The notes: generated from the sequence alone by a model not told the origin. A stretch of DNA of 64,000 nucleotides from Ariolimax columbianus (GCA_036924085.1 JAVGWX010000011.1:34470386-34534385); one strand, 5' to 3'; numbered from the stretch's first letter, positions 10,015-20,411 are shown. Numbers and translations are program-made.

Positions 10015-11110
10015 AATCTGAAATTCCCGTAGTCCAAACAGGTTTTAGGAAAGACAGAGGGACCAGTGACCACATATTCAATATGAGAAACATCTAAAAA
10101 AAATGTAGAGAGTTTAATGTAGACCTGTACACATGTTTCATTGATTACACCAAGGCCTTCGACATAGTAAAACATTAAAATCTGTGGAGAATCATGAAGG
10201 AAATGGGGTTTTCTTTGCATATTATTAATCTCATTGAAACATTATACCAAGATCAACAAGCCGCTGTCCGAGTATCTAGGCAAACATTAGATTGGTTTGC
10301 AGTACAAAAGGGCGTAAGACAGGAATGTATCCTCTCACCTTATCTATACAACATATATGCGGAATGTATAATGAGAAATGTTCGAGAAGACGAGAACATC
10401 GAAAGTTTCGACCCATTTACGATTGGGGGGTACGAAATTCCAGAGTTACGATATGCAGATGACACAGTGATACTATCAAGAAGTGCAGAAGGGCTAGAGC
10501 AGCTCATTTCAGCCGTAAATGAACATAATAAAGATTAAAACCTGTTTATAAACATAAATAAAACAAACATAATGACCACCGACAAAACACAATGTCAGGA
10601 TAAATGATGGCAGAGCACCAACAAAATGATAAAAGTAAAAGTCTTGAGAGCCTGTGTTTTTCCTATGGTAGCTTATGTCTGCGAATCATGAACGATTACC
10701 AAAACTTCCAGACAAAGAATCGAATCCTTCGAGTCAAAATGTTACAGAAAGATCCTAACAATACCCTGGACAGAGAAAAAGATAAATGTAGACATTCGGC
10801 AAGAGTTGAGCATAGAGGAGAACTGGTTTATCAGTTCTATTTTCGCTAGAAAATGCAAATACTTTGGTCACATCAAGAGACACAATGGTCTCGAGACAAC
10901 AGTGATGGAAGGTATAATGCTAGGCAAAAGAGGAAGGGGCAGACCAAGAAGACGATGGCACCAAGATATACAGAAATGCCTGGATATGACTGTGGCGGAG
11001 GCTGGTGTTTTGGAAAGGGAACGAGTTCCTTTCAGACAGACTGTGATGAGAGCGACGTTCTACAAAGGACATGCTACATGATGATCATGATGATGATGAT
11101 GATGAATGAA
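10015..11110 (+). pseudogene. CFDP2-like endonuclease-RT retrotransposon, 5'-truncated, multiple breaks
   Basis: Plus-strand RT with most of palm, thumb and C-terminus: QTGFRKDRGTSDHIFNMRNI, CFIDYTKAFDIV, VQKGVRQECILSPYLYNIYAE, and the catalytic ELRYADDTVIL. Further on come ESWTITKTSRQRIESFESKC in a shifted frame and the GKRGRGRPRRRWHQDIQK basic patch. Stops (near 10097, 10177) and frame changes around 10540-10720 disable it, though YADD is intact. The element ends in an (ATG)n tail at 11089-11106. It is antisense to the channel gene, inside its intron. The same family supplies the fragments at 4.7-5.2, 34.5-34.7 and 38.4-38.6 kb. Confidence 0.9.
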
Positions 11111-11121
11111 GGCACTACCTA

Positions 11122-11447
11122 GGTAGGTACTCTTTTCTCTAGTCGGGTACTGTCTAGGTAGGTACTCTTTTCCATAGTCGGGTACTGTCTAGGTAGGTAC
11201 TCTTTTCTCTAGTCGGGTACTGTCTAGGTAGGTACTCTTTTCTCTAGTCGGGTACTGTCTAGGTAGGTACTCTTTTCTCTAGTCGGGTACTGTCTAGGTA
11301 GGTACTCTTTTCTCTAGTCCGGTACTGTCTAGGTAGGTACTCTTTTCTCTAGTCGGGTACTGTCTAGGTAGGTACTCTTTTCTCTAGTCGGGTACTGTCT
11401 AGGTAGGTACTCTTTTCTCTAGTCGGGTACTGTCTAGGTAGGTAACG
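11122..11447. repeat. 35-base minisatellite, about 9 copies
   Basis: The unit CTAGGTAGGTACTCTTTTCT plus CTAGTCGGGTACTGT is almost identical throughout, with rare single changes (ccatag at 11172; gtccggt at 11318). It starts 15 bases after the (ATG)n tail of the preceding retrotransposon. Confidence 0.97.
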
Positions 11448-11454
11448 CTATCAA

Positions 11455-12700
11455 TTGCTTGGAGAATCAAATAATAATGTTTCGTTGCTGGCAAGACGCA
11501 CCGATAGCAGGCTGCAAGATTATTTCAGTTTTCTTCATGTTAATAAAATCAGCTCAAGTGCCATCTCCTCATCGAAAGTCCAGTGTACTCTATCTCTTAC
11601 CGTCCAATCTGGGAGGCTTTTTCCAGTCCACCTCCTGATGTTATCCACCGACTCAAAACGTTGTATGCCTCTTGGGCGACTGTCTTCTACCCTACCCTCT
11701 AGTATGGTCTTCAACAAGGAGGCATGTCATGTTATATGACCAAAATAACGCTACTGTCGAACCATGAATTTAGCCATTGATTCTCTCACACCCCCCCCCC
11801 CCCCGCCCCTCACATTTTAAATATCTCCAAATGTATTTTCTTCTCTGTCCCAGAAATGCGACCCAATCTTTTATGTACCTACATTTCGAAGGCTTCAAAA
11901 CTCTTTTCCAACTTGTTATTCATTGTTTATGTTTCTGCGCCATAAAGAAGTGACGAGTATACACAACACCTGACAATTATCTTTTTCAAATGTTGATTTA
12001 CCTGTTTGGATGTCAGTATGTGTCGCATGTTGTCTAATACCATCTTGACCATACCTATTCTCTTTCTGATTTATGTTTTACAGCTGCCTTCGTCCATTAT
12101 TATATGACCTAAAAGAAACTATGTACCTGTTCAAGTAGTTGATCTTTTATTGTTATCTGCATAGATGGTTTCTTTTCACTTTTCCCAATGATCATATTCT
12201 TTGTTTTCTTTATGCTTATGTCTAATCCAGACTCTTGACTTATTGTGTATATTGTTGTCACAAGCTCCTGTAATTCTTGCGCACTTTTTGCCATCTATAC
12301 TGTAACATCCACATATCTAAAATTATTCATTGCCACTCCTCCAATGACAAGCTCTGGCATCCCCTCTATCTGTTTTTTTTTTTTTTTTTTTTTTTTCGCG
12401 TTCGCCTTATTTCTCTAATCCCCAAGGCGGTGTGCGTTGCACTGTGGTTTTTATTTTGCGCCTGTAGGCCCAGTGCATCCGACTTCAGCAGGCATTTTAT
12501 GTAAGGGTCTGCTTCCTCCTGCCTTTTTCTAAGGGTTTGCTTCCCCGGGCTAACAGCCGGTGCTGTGATGGGGATCGAACCCAGCACCTTCTGGTTGTGA
12601 GCCGTGTCACTTAACCACTAGGCCACGCCGTCCCCCTCTATCTGTTTGAATGTTTGTTCTGCGTAGATATTAGAAAGACAAGAGATAATACAAAGATTAA
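11455..12700 (-). pseudogene. RTE/CFDP2-like RT fragment, split by SINE D
   Basis: Minus-strand pieces in correct order: NIYAEQTFKQIEGMPELVIG (12690-12650 and across the SINE), NNFRYVDVTV where the catalytic Y-A-D-D has become Y-V-D-V, a stop, MAKSAQELQELVTTIY, LDISIKKTKNMIIGKSEKK, then further left EGRVEDSRPRGIQRFESVDNIRRWTG, a typical C-terminal RPRGRP-like patch. The SINE at 12373-12632 sits between IEG and the next codons, and removal of one target copy restores the frame. The element was already dead or has since decayed (catalytic loss and several stops). Lies in the channel intron, sense to the gene. Confidence 0.85.
12361..12647 (-). mobile_element. tRNA-derived SINE (family D) with 12-15 base TSD
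   Basis: Minus-strand head GGGGACGGCGTGGCCTAGTG (A box), B box GGTTCGATCCC (complement at 12572-12582), body GCTGAAGTCGGATGCACTGG, 3' poly-A (poly-T at 12371-12396). CCCCTCTATCTG flanks it at 12361-12372 and 12633-12644 (extendable by TTT), a target duplication within an RT reading frame. This is the best-preserved family D copy here. Confidence 0.95.
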
Positions 12701-12916
12701 TACACGCAGCTGAACATGCACCCTAGATGATGTACATGTCTTGTTCATCACAAACAATACATTTAAAACGAATGTTTCTGTAATCTTCTCTCATATCATA
12801 CTTCAGCCATCAGCGAACAAGCCATAGCTCACATGCCACAAGAGGCAATCGACGAAGGAGTAGACACCCCACTCCGCAAAAATAAGGTCAGGTCAGGCAA
12901 CCAATCCTCCGAATGT
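12701..12916. other. No clear feature in the channel intron
   Basis: Probably further decayed retrotransposon sequence; nothing specific can be supported. Confidence 0.4.
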
Positions 12917-13335
12917 CTAGTGGTTGTTGTTGTTATTGTTTCGAATGCCCACAATAAGTAGGTTACTCTTATGTGCGCCCTAAAAATGACGTTAAGTGAC
13001 GGGTTGCAGCAGCTTTCTTCACATCTCGAGCGTGCTGATAAAGGTGGACCGGGGTCCTCCAGGCAGTTGTGCTATGCTTGGCTTCATCTGCCTGGAGGAC
13101 CCCGGTCCACCTTTATCAGCACGCTCGAGATGTGAAGAAAGCTGCTCTCACTTCTACGGAGATCACGCCTAACCGCACCTTGTTAGCCAAACTGTTGTCC
13201 TCGACAACAGCCCGTTTCCAGGACGACGAACGAGGAAGTCAGGTGAGGGTCTTGGCCAGTATATTTCTCCTGGCCCTGGCTAACATTCTCTGATCAGTGT
13301 GTTTTGCCTGACCAGACGTTAGCTTCGTCGTCCCA
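12917..13335 (-). mobile_element. Family B element with internal inverted duplication
   Basis: Left end GTTGTTGTTATTG is the (AAC)n tail on the minus strand. It carries GACGTTAAGTGACGGGTTGC and TTTGCCTGACCAGACGTTAG, the two ends of the family B consensus. A 59-base arm has been duplicated in inverse orientation (13008-13066 and 13088-13146), replacing part of the normal body. Confidence 0.85.
13008..13146. repeat. Perfect 59-base inverted repeat, 21-base loop
   Basis: Arm 1 at 13008-13066 starts AGCAGCTTTCTTCACATCTC and arm 2 at 13088-13146 ends with its exact complement. I compared all 59 positions and found no mismatch. The loop is 13067-13087. In the channel pre-mRNA this would fold into a long perfect hairpin. 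Confidence 0.97.
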
Positions 13336-13604
13336 ATGTCTAGTGATAATGTCCTAATGTCAAATAGCTTTATATCCGTCAGGTATAGGATATGGACGCC
13401 AGTGGCAGTACCTTGTATAGCATCATAAAGCATTGCTGCCGATGTTACGTCAAAGAGTAGTGGTGCTTCAACACAGCCTCTAAAGACTCTGTCTGTGGCT
13501 GGGAAGGCGTCAGTTAGTTCTCCATAATTCAGTGCACAAGCGTAACTTAGATTCGTATCAGTCAAAAGATAATTACAAGAAAAACGATAATTCTGACATA
13601 TTCC
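13336..13604. other. Intronic sequence without recognised feature
   Basis: A minus-strand open frame spans it but has no motif I recognise and overlaps the flanking repeat. Not called as a gene. Confidence 0.35.
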
Positions 13605-14130
13605 AGGAGAGTGCTCCAAGTCATTTCAAGCCCTAAACAAGATAGACTCCAGGAGAGTACTCCAAGTCATTTCAAGTCCTAAACAAGATAGACGAGAGTA
13701 CTCCAAGTCATTTCAAGTCCTAAACAAGATAGACGAGAGTACTCCAAGTCATTTCAAGTCCTAAACAAGATAGACTCCAGGAGAGTACTCCAAGTCATTT
13801 CAAGCCCTAAACAAGATAGACGAAAGTACTCCATGTTATTTCAAGTCATAAACAAGACAGACTCCAGGAGAGTACTCCAAGTCATTTCAAGTCCTAAGCA
13901 AGATAGACTCCAGGAGAGTACTACAAGTCATTTCAAGTCCTAAGCAATATAGACTCCAGGAGAGTACTACACGTCATTTCAAGTCATAAACAAGACAGAC
14001 TCTAGGAGAGTACTCAAAGTCATTTCAAGTCCTAAACAAGATAGACGAGAGTACTCCAAGTCGTTTAAAGTCCTAAACAAGATAGACGAGAGCACTCCAA
14101 GTCATTTCAAGTAATAAACAAGATACTCAC
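13605..14130. repeat. 46/40-base minisatellite, about 12 copies
   Basis: The unit is AGTACTCCAAGTCATTTCAA, GTCCTAAACAAGATAG, with either ACTCCAGGAG or the shorter ACGAG, giving two length classes interspersed along the array. Confidence 0.95.
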
Positions 14131-14149
14131 ACGTGAAATAAAATATAAC

Positions 14150-14665
14150 ATCGGGTTGCTGTCCCCAAAAACAGGTCTAGTCATACAGTGGTTTCGGGCC
14201 CAATGTGTGATCCTTGGAAACGAGAAGGCAATTGAGCCCACAAAAGCCGGAAGTGGTGAAACGTAAACTCATCATCTAGAGAGCTATACAAAAGCAAAGA
14301 CACTTATCAAACGTTCCACCAGGACGGAATAGAGAGACCACCACAAATAAGCAAAACTAGAAAATAACAGCATAGACAAACTTGACAGAGATGGTAGACA
14401 AAGTTCTTCAGACTCAGGACGGAATATTGCAGACTTGAAGGCCCACCTTCACAGAATGGATATTAGAGACACCGCCACGTGCGATTATGGAGCTCCCACG
14501 CAAACACCAGTACATATAATACAGAACTGCCCTATTTATATAGGCCAAAAAGAGGCCTTCTAGTTTGGGAGAGCGACCATGCTCGAAAAACTGTGGTTGA
14601 CCAGCGAATACCTGAAACGCAGTCTCCTTCATTAACCTCACCGGGCTAGAAGCATGGTATCATTT
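14150..14665 (+). pseudogene. RNase H retrotransposon C-terminus with (GAA)n tail
   Basis: Plus-strand frames give IQWFRAQCVILGNEKAIEPT, a decayed form of the RNase H box Q-W-P-H-G-NE-AD. After frame changes comes KAHLHRMDIRDTATCDYG, then TQTPVHIIQNCPIYIGQ, the C-terminal Cys-His knuckle with H and C preserved. It ends at a GAA-rich tail, as does the 47.4-49.3 kb element, so both belong to a group of RNase H elements with (GAA)n ends. It is antisense to the channel gene and in its intron. Several stops and shifts; non-functional. Confidence 0.75.
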
Positions 14666-14765
14666 GATAAAAGAAAAAGAAGATGAAGAAGAAGAAGAAG
14701 AAGAAGAAAACGAAGAAGAAGAAGAAGAAGAAGAAAATGAAGAAGAAGAAGAAGAAGAGGAAGTG
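14666..14765 (+). repeat. (GAA)n tract, likely a retrotransposon tail
   Basis: Purine-only GAA/GAG repeats directly after the RNase H fragment. Similar shorter tracts end the elements at 19.57 and 49.28 kb. Confidence 0.85.
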
Positions 14766-15892
14766 TGCACGCAATCTTGCTATAATGAAACTGGCGAACA
14801 ATGGGGATGCATTTGTCGAGACAGTCGGATGTCGTTATATTCTTTCATGATTCATTCACGTTGATGGCACCAAAGGCTTTGTTCAGGTCAATAAATCATG
14901 TGAAATTTGCTAAGCTGTTTGTTGCATCTCTCCTGGATTTGACATGTTGCAAATATGTCGATTGTCCAGCGACTCTGTAATTAAACTACACTGAGTGTTA
15001 AGGAGTAGCTCTTGCTCTAGAGGACGTATTAAACGGTTGAACAAAACTTACGCCAGGTGGAAAATTCCCCGGTAGTTATCACAGGATTGACATTTGTCCT
15101 TGCTCTTGTTCATGTGGCCAGTTGGAGCATCTTTCAGTATCTTCGATGTATGTCCTTCATCGCAATCTGAACTAAATATGTCTGCTATCGTGTAGAGCAG
15201 CACGGAGTCTTCCACGTTGTGAAGCTCATCGGGGAAAGCATCTGAATTGGGAACTCTGCTGCGGGGTACTAGGCTCATTTCTTGCCTAACCTCATTTATG
15301 CTGAGTGGGGTGTGAGCTTGTCTTTGATTGCCTCTTGTGACATTCGGGATAATGCTTGTTCGCTAATGCTGAAGTATAATTTAAAACAGAAATAAAGTGC
15401 TCTGCTCAGCGTTTCATAATCTGGCTCTGTTGATTAGCAGTTTCGAGCCATCAACACTGAGTACATTAGATGAGTACATGAGATGAGTGATATGACTGAT
15501 GACATGAGACTGCCTTCCGATCATCCTAAGCTCGGCCGTTTAGTGAATATTAAGGGAGGCTACTATTTTGAATGTTGAGAAGGAATCATTTTGGTGAGAT
15601 CTGTAAATATCTACGTTTGTCAGGCAGCAGGGATTGAATATCTTCATCGTTTTATTAAACCAGTCAGGGTTCTTGAATACTGTATGTATCAGATCTTTTG
15701 AAGAGGTAGAGCACACAGTAACGTTCACAGTGAGGCATTTGTTTGAAACTGAAGTCAGGCAAAACTGTACATCGAGAACAGTCCATATCCCTTGTTATGC
15801 TCTCTGAAAGTGCTTTGCTAAGTTACTTTGCTTTCCAATTCTGTCGTTGAGTGTCTGTAGAGCGTAAGTCGGCTTTTCCAACTTACGCATGC
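14766..15892 (-). pseudogene. CFDP2/RTE-like retrotransposon, linker and RT N-terminal part
   Basis: Minus-strand pieces in order: KNPDWFNKTMKIFN (linker W-F box), LSVDGSKLLINRARL ('DG..LL..' box), NEVRQEMSLVPRSRVPNSDAFPDEL (decayed K-SGKAPG-DAIP-E motif), then KDKCQSCDNYRGIFHLA (C-DNYRGI-L box), LFNRLIRPLEQELL and a shifted LLT.TKPLVPST matching D-KAFD. It is the same family as the minus-strand element at 44.25-49.77 kb but covers a more N-terminal part. Many stops. Sense to the channel gene, in its intron. Confidence 0.75.
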
Positions 15893-16615
15893 CGAAATGT
15901 ACTCGACATTTGTCATTGTGAGCCCTTATTGTTGCACAATCACTCTAATATCTACCTGCCTCTCGGTCGCCCTCTTGCTGTGTAGCCAGTTCTACCAGCG
16001 AATGTTGATGATGGTGCATTCTCATGAGATGAGCAAACCTACTTATTTTTGTGCCTGGAATTGTACTCTGCAAAAGACAAAGTGCCGACCATCTTTCGAA
16101 TGCCTTCGTTTTGCCTTCTGTCTATCCTTGTAAGACCGATGACCTTTTTCTAACACTTCATTTCACATGTCGAAATTCTGCTCTCACGCCACTTGGACAT
16201 AAGGCCACGTTTGGCACTGCTAGAAAAGAGACGTCATATATATGCTGTCTATCAGCTGTTTCTTTGCTGCCAAACCCATGCTCGGGTGTCTAAGCAGTGG
16301 TGACAGCTGATAAAGTTACATCAGATGCTTTCTGATACCTAGTCTCGATTTCCCTAGTCGAGTCTACCATCTGCCGAACAAAATACGCCCCAAACTCTTG
16401 AAGTTATGGCCTGTTGAAGAGTAATACTATTTACATTTGTGTTGAGGGACGTTGGGGTTCTGTTGATCTTCATAGTTTCTGTCTTTGTCTCGTTTATTCG
16501 CATAATATATTTGATGCAGGATGTAATAAACACGTTCATGTCATTGTGCAGTGCATTTTCAACCGTAAAAAACTGACACTTATCATCTGTAAATCACAAA
16601 ACGTGCATTGAGTTA
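15893..16615 (-). pseudogene. Retrotransposon RT C-terminal part, decayed
   Basis: Minus-strand frame contains MRINETKTETMKINRTPTSL, the post-catalytic 'N..KTK.M.I' box, followed by WGVFCSADGRLD (the YLGS-DG position). In other frames further left come KISRFAHLMRMH and QQEGDREAGRY, corresponding to the W-GH-RM and G-R--GRP boxes. It joins the preceding N-terminal fragment out of natural order, so it is a separate insertion. Confidence 0.65.
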
Positions 16616-16849
16616 TGTTCTAATTTTGCTGTCTTATTATGCTGTCATCTGCTGTGAATTTGTCCATGTAGATGGGAAGGATCCCACACCTTTCTAGGTC
16701 CCGTTGTGTTTGCAAAAGATTATGTGACCCCATCAGTCGTTCTTGCGACGATACTCGTACGAAACAGTTCTCGCTAATTCCGGTTCACTATGGTGTGTCG
16801 CTTCACGGGACTCTGATCCTGAATACGACGCCAGGGTTCTATGTGGATA
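16616..16849. other. Intronic sequence without recognised feature
   Basis: No motif, splice-supported exon or repeat recognised. Confidence 0.4.
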
Positions 16850-16992
16850 TTGCACTTGGACACGACCAGCTTGGGACACGACCAGCTTGGGACCCGACCA
16901 GCTTGGGACACGACCAGCTTGGGACACGGCCAGCTTGGGACACGACCAGCTTGGTACACGACCAGCTTGGGACACGACCAGCTTGGTGGTGT
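16850..16992. repeat. 16-base minisatellite, about 9 copies
   Basis: Unit ACACGACCAGCTTGGG with few changes. All frames are open because of the unit composition; none is a gene. Confidence 0.97.
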
Positions 16993-17007
16993 GTCCACGG
17001 ATATCCG

Positions 17008-17345
17008 TGTTGTTGTTGTTTAATACCCACAATGAGTAGTTTTGCTCTTTTGTGCGCCCTGACAAGGACGTTAAGTGGCGGGTTGTAGTAGTTATCCTAA
17101 CATCCCGAGCAAGCGGATGATGGTAGACCAGGGTCCTCCAGGCAGTTGTGCTATGTTTGGCTTCATCTGTGTGGCGCTCACTACTACCGGGATCACATCG
17201 ATCCGCATCTCGTCAGCCAGGCTGCCTTGAAAATAGCCTGTTTCCAGGCAACGTTACATAGAACGCTACGTCTCAGTTCCCCACCCATAGCCTTAATCAC
17301 CCTTACATCGTTCTGTCACTACGTGTAGTAATGCCTCAGTCAATA
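17008..17345 (-). mobile_element. Family B element
   Basis: Starts with GTTGTTGTTGTTTAATACCC and includes GACGTTAAGTGGCGGGTTG and CCAGGGTCCTCCAGGCAGTT, as in the other family B copies. The distal end is diverged after about 17290. Confidence 0.85.
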
Positions 17346-17394
17346 AGAGACTACTGTTTAAAGCAAAGATACATAGATATTTTGTTGCGAGTTG

Positions 17395-18030
17395 GTAATC
17401 GATACTTCTTCTTCTTCTCTTCCAGTCCTGCTCTACGGCTCTGAAACCTGGACACTACTCAAACATAACATTCCGAGACTGAAAGCCTTACACTTGCGCA
17501 ACCAACGGCGTATCATGGGCATTGGATGCCCTGACTACATCAGCAATGTGGAGGTCTCTGCTAAGACAAGCCTCCACCCAATTTCAGAAACACTTGACCG
17601 CCGCCTTCTTTGTTTGACCATGTTGTACTGCTGGACCAGGAAACTCCGGTATACCAAGTACTACACAATTCGTTCCTCAGCGCCAAAAGTCTTCGCCCGA
17701 CGTGCTGGAGGGGCAGAAGAGGCCGATCTGGCACATTATGGGCTCCAACAGATATCAACCTCCACCTCCGCTCTGGGCGAGGCCTGGAACCAAGCCGCAG
17801 CAGTGAGTCATGGATGTTGTCGGCCTCCACCTCCGCTCTGGGCGAGGCCTGGAACCAAGCCGCAGCAGTGAGTCATGGATGTTGTCGGCCTCCACCTCCG
17901 CTCTGGGCGAGGCCTAGAACCAAGCCGCAGCCTTGAGTCATGGATGTTGTCGACCTCCACCTGCGCTCTGGGCGAGGCCTGGAACCAAGCCGCAGAAGTG
18001 AGTCATGGATGTTGTCGGCAAACGCAATTA
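17395..18030 (+). pseudogene. Retrotransposon RT C-terminus with duplicated end
   Basis: Plus-strand frame gives LLYGSETWTLLKHNIPRLKA and HLRNQRRIMGIGCPDYISNV, the standard 'LLYG-ETW' and 'R--I-GI-W-D-I-N-EV' boxes following the RT thumb. A frameshift near 17605 leads to FDHVVLLDQETPVYQVLHNS (the GH-R--D--PV position) and LRPTCWRGRRGRSGTLWA (G-RP-GR patch). The terminal 65 bases are then repeated four times. It is antisense to the channel gene and lies just inside its intron. Confidence 0.8.
17757..18020. repeat. 65-base tandem repeat, 4 copies, made from RT C-terminal sequence
   Basis: The unit starts CCTCCACCTCCGCTCTGGGC and ends GTGAGTCATGGATGTTGTCG. The first copy is continuous with the retrotransposon coding frame, so the array arose by tandem duplication of the element's 3' end. 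Confidence 0.93.
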
Positions 18031-18049
18031 TTATTATTAGCAAATAACT

Positions 18050-18262
18050 GGCAATCTACAACAAACAATAGAAGTTTGCTACAACATTTTCATCTACAAC
18101 AAACAATAGAAGTTTGCAACAACATTTTTCATCTACAACAAATGATTGAAGTTTGCAAAAACATTTTTCATCTGCAACAAATGATTGAAGTTTTCAACAA
18201 CATTTTTTATCTGCAACAAATGATTGAAACGCTTGAACAAATGATTGTAAATCTTCAACAAG
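18050..18262. repeat. ~39-base minisatellite next to the SK splice donor
   Basis: Five to six units of CATCTACAACAAATGATTGA plus AGTTTGCAACAACATTTTT. Its right edge lies only about 20 bases inside the intron from the donor GT at 18281-18280. Confidence 0.92.
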
Positions 18263-18281
18263 TCGAACCCGCACCACTCAC

Positions 18282-18519
18282 CAAACAAGGCCAGGATAAG
18301 CGACAGATCACAAGTCTTCTTTCTCTTGGCGTACAGCTCTTTCCGCACTGCCAGTCGCATTCCGACATTTTCGAATCTTTTGGAAGCAGCGTTTTCACCA
18401 TCTAGGCGACTGGAGGAACGAACCGTGTACATATTTCCAATGCTCTTCCTGTGCCGGCCTCCTCGCTTCCCATTCATGCCCACGAGGGGGATCGCAGGAT
18501 CCTCAATCACACTGCTCAT
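18282..18519 (-). CDS. SK-type Ca2+-activated K+ channel, 5' coding exon (N-terminus to mid-S1)
   Basis: Encodes the first 79 residues and one base of codon 80. The cytoplasmic N-terminus ends in FENVGMRLAVRKELYAKRKK, matching the SK family's N-VG-RLG-R-ALFEKRKR segment, followed by DLSLILALFG, the first half of S1. The exon stops at G|GTGAGT, and its phase fits the acceptor of the exon at 8827. The chosen ATG (18519-18517) has A at -3. The frame stays open upstream for about 20 codons to a TGA, and a possible acceptor (CCAATAG) lies at 18548-18542, so extra 5' exons beyond the window of evidence are possible. The exon is preceded by a tiny overlapping upstream ORF and a long microsatellite. 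Confidence 0.9.
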
Positions 18520-18536
18520 ACTGTACGCTCTGCCAT
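18516..18536 (-). promoter_or_regulatory. Six-codon upstream ORF overlapping the SK start codon
   Basis: ACCATGG at 18539-18533 is a strong initiation context. The frame is M-A-E-R-T-V then TGA, and that TGA overlaps the channel ATG in an ATGA arrangement (18519-18516). If this lies in the mature 5' leader, the channel start would depend on leaky scanning or reinitiation. If an upstream exon splices in at 18542, the reading frame could instead continue through. Confidence 0.5.
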
Positions 18537-18565
18537 GGTCTCTATTGGATATTGAACAGAAATAG

Positions 18566-19190
<625 letters not shown>

Positions 19191-19324
19191 GATTTGTTTT
19201 GATATGATCTTAGAAACAAAGACGAGAACAAGACCATGCGAGCTTAATGCCATCTTGGCAGATTAAGGACACCGAATGGAGCTAAATCCGACAGAAACGC
19301 TTACAGAAATCAGGTGCATAGTTC
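19191..19324. other. Short unassigned sequence
   Basis: No feature recognised between two repeats. Confidence 0.4.
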
Positions 19325-19565
19325 CACATGGATACGAAACATGGATACGAAACATGAATTCGAAACATGGATACGAAATATGGATACGAAACATGTATAC
19401 GAAACATGGATACAAAACATGGATACGAAACATGGATACGAAATATGTATTCGAAACATGGATACGAAACGTGGATACGAAACATGTATACGAAACGTGG
19501 ATACGAAACATGTATACGAAACATGGATACCAAACATGGATAGGAAACATGTATACGAAACATGG
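19325..19565. repeat. 13-base tandem array (left part)
   Basis: Unit GATACGAAACATG with GTATAC/GAATTC-like variants. The same unit continues at 20412-20537 beyond an inserted retrotransposon. Thirteen bases give a 39-base period in protein and open frames on both strands, not genes. Confidence 0.95.
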
Positions 19566-20411
19566 CTACTTCTTCTTCTTCTTCTTCGTACGCTGTTAAA
19601 CGTCAACCTGTATTTTTTCGAAAAAAGCAGCGGTCATCCTGAGGCTGTCGACACTGCCATAGAGCTTGTCTAGTGTTGAAACTGGTGATGGCCACATGTG
19701 CTTTCTCTGATGCTCGTATGTCAGGCAGTTTTGCAGCAAATGCTCAGCGGTCATTTTCCCGGTACCACACGAGCATTCGTCAGTGCCACCTATCTTCAAT
19801 TTATTGAATAGGTGGTACCTCAGTCTGTTGTGGCCAGTGCGAAGTCTGAAGACAACGACCTGCTCTCTTCTGTTCAACTGGTAATAGGCATCGTTTTTTG
19901 TGTAGCCAGTATGTTCTGTTTCCCATTTGGTCATGTATCTGGCTCTAATAAGCCTTTTGGACTCGTAGGTCACACTAGGATCTGGTTGTGGTAGTCTTGC
20001 ACCTTCTTTTGCCAGTCTGTCTGCCTCCTCGTTGCCTTGGATGTTACAGTGGGCTGGAACCCACTGTACCACTACTATTTTTTGGTGCGGACTGCTGGCA
20101 TAGTTGACAGAGTACTGCTCTTAAAGCATTAAGTTCAGTATTTTTCTGGCTTTTTAGTGCTGTGGTTACGGCCAGAGCACCTGTAAACAGGACTATATGG
20201 CTTTAATTCTTTTTGCCTGTCACCATTTCTTCTACTGCATCCCTCAGTGCCTCTGCCTCCGCTCTGAAATTGCTTGATTATTTTCCAGTTGCCACTGACA
20301 GTGTTATTTCTTAACCATTTGGTAGGCTCAGGAATACCCCTGCCCCTCCGTTCTGTGTTGTGTTTGTTACAGAACCGTCGGTGTATGCATGGGTCCAGTC
20401 CGGGCTTGGGT
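19566..20411 (-). mobile_element. 5'-truncated RNase H retrotransposon inserted in the 13-base array
   Basis: Minus-strand copy of the element at 47386-49282. It starts at the RNase H domain (DWTHAYTDGSVTNTTQNGGA with the catalytic YTDGS), shows a frameshift and damage through the middle, then a long open part (VQWVPAHCNIQGNEEADRLA, FRLRTGHNRLRYHLFNKL, DECSCGTGKMTAEHLLQNC). The 3' end is a (GAA)n tail, seen as TTC repeats at 19569-19587. AAACATGG occurs at both junctions, compatible with a target duplication, though the host array repeats this string. RT is absent, consistent with severe 5' truncation. Confidence 0.9.

Larger units (their letters stand above)
8828..18281 (-). other. Phase-1 intron of the SK channel gene (9,454 bases)
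   Basis: The donor is G|GTGAGT at 18281-18276 and the acceptor TTTCAG|GT at 8828/8827. The split glycine codon (G + GT) joins LILALF to ILLMVIETELS, giving an uninterrupted S1 that matches the SK consensus FGI.VMVIETELS. The intron contains retrotransposon debris in both orientations, SINEs, several minisatellites and a long perfect hairpin. Confidence 0.9.
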
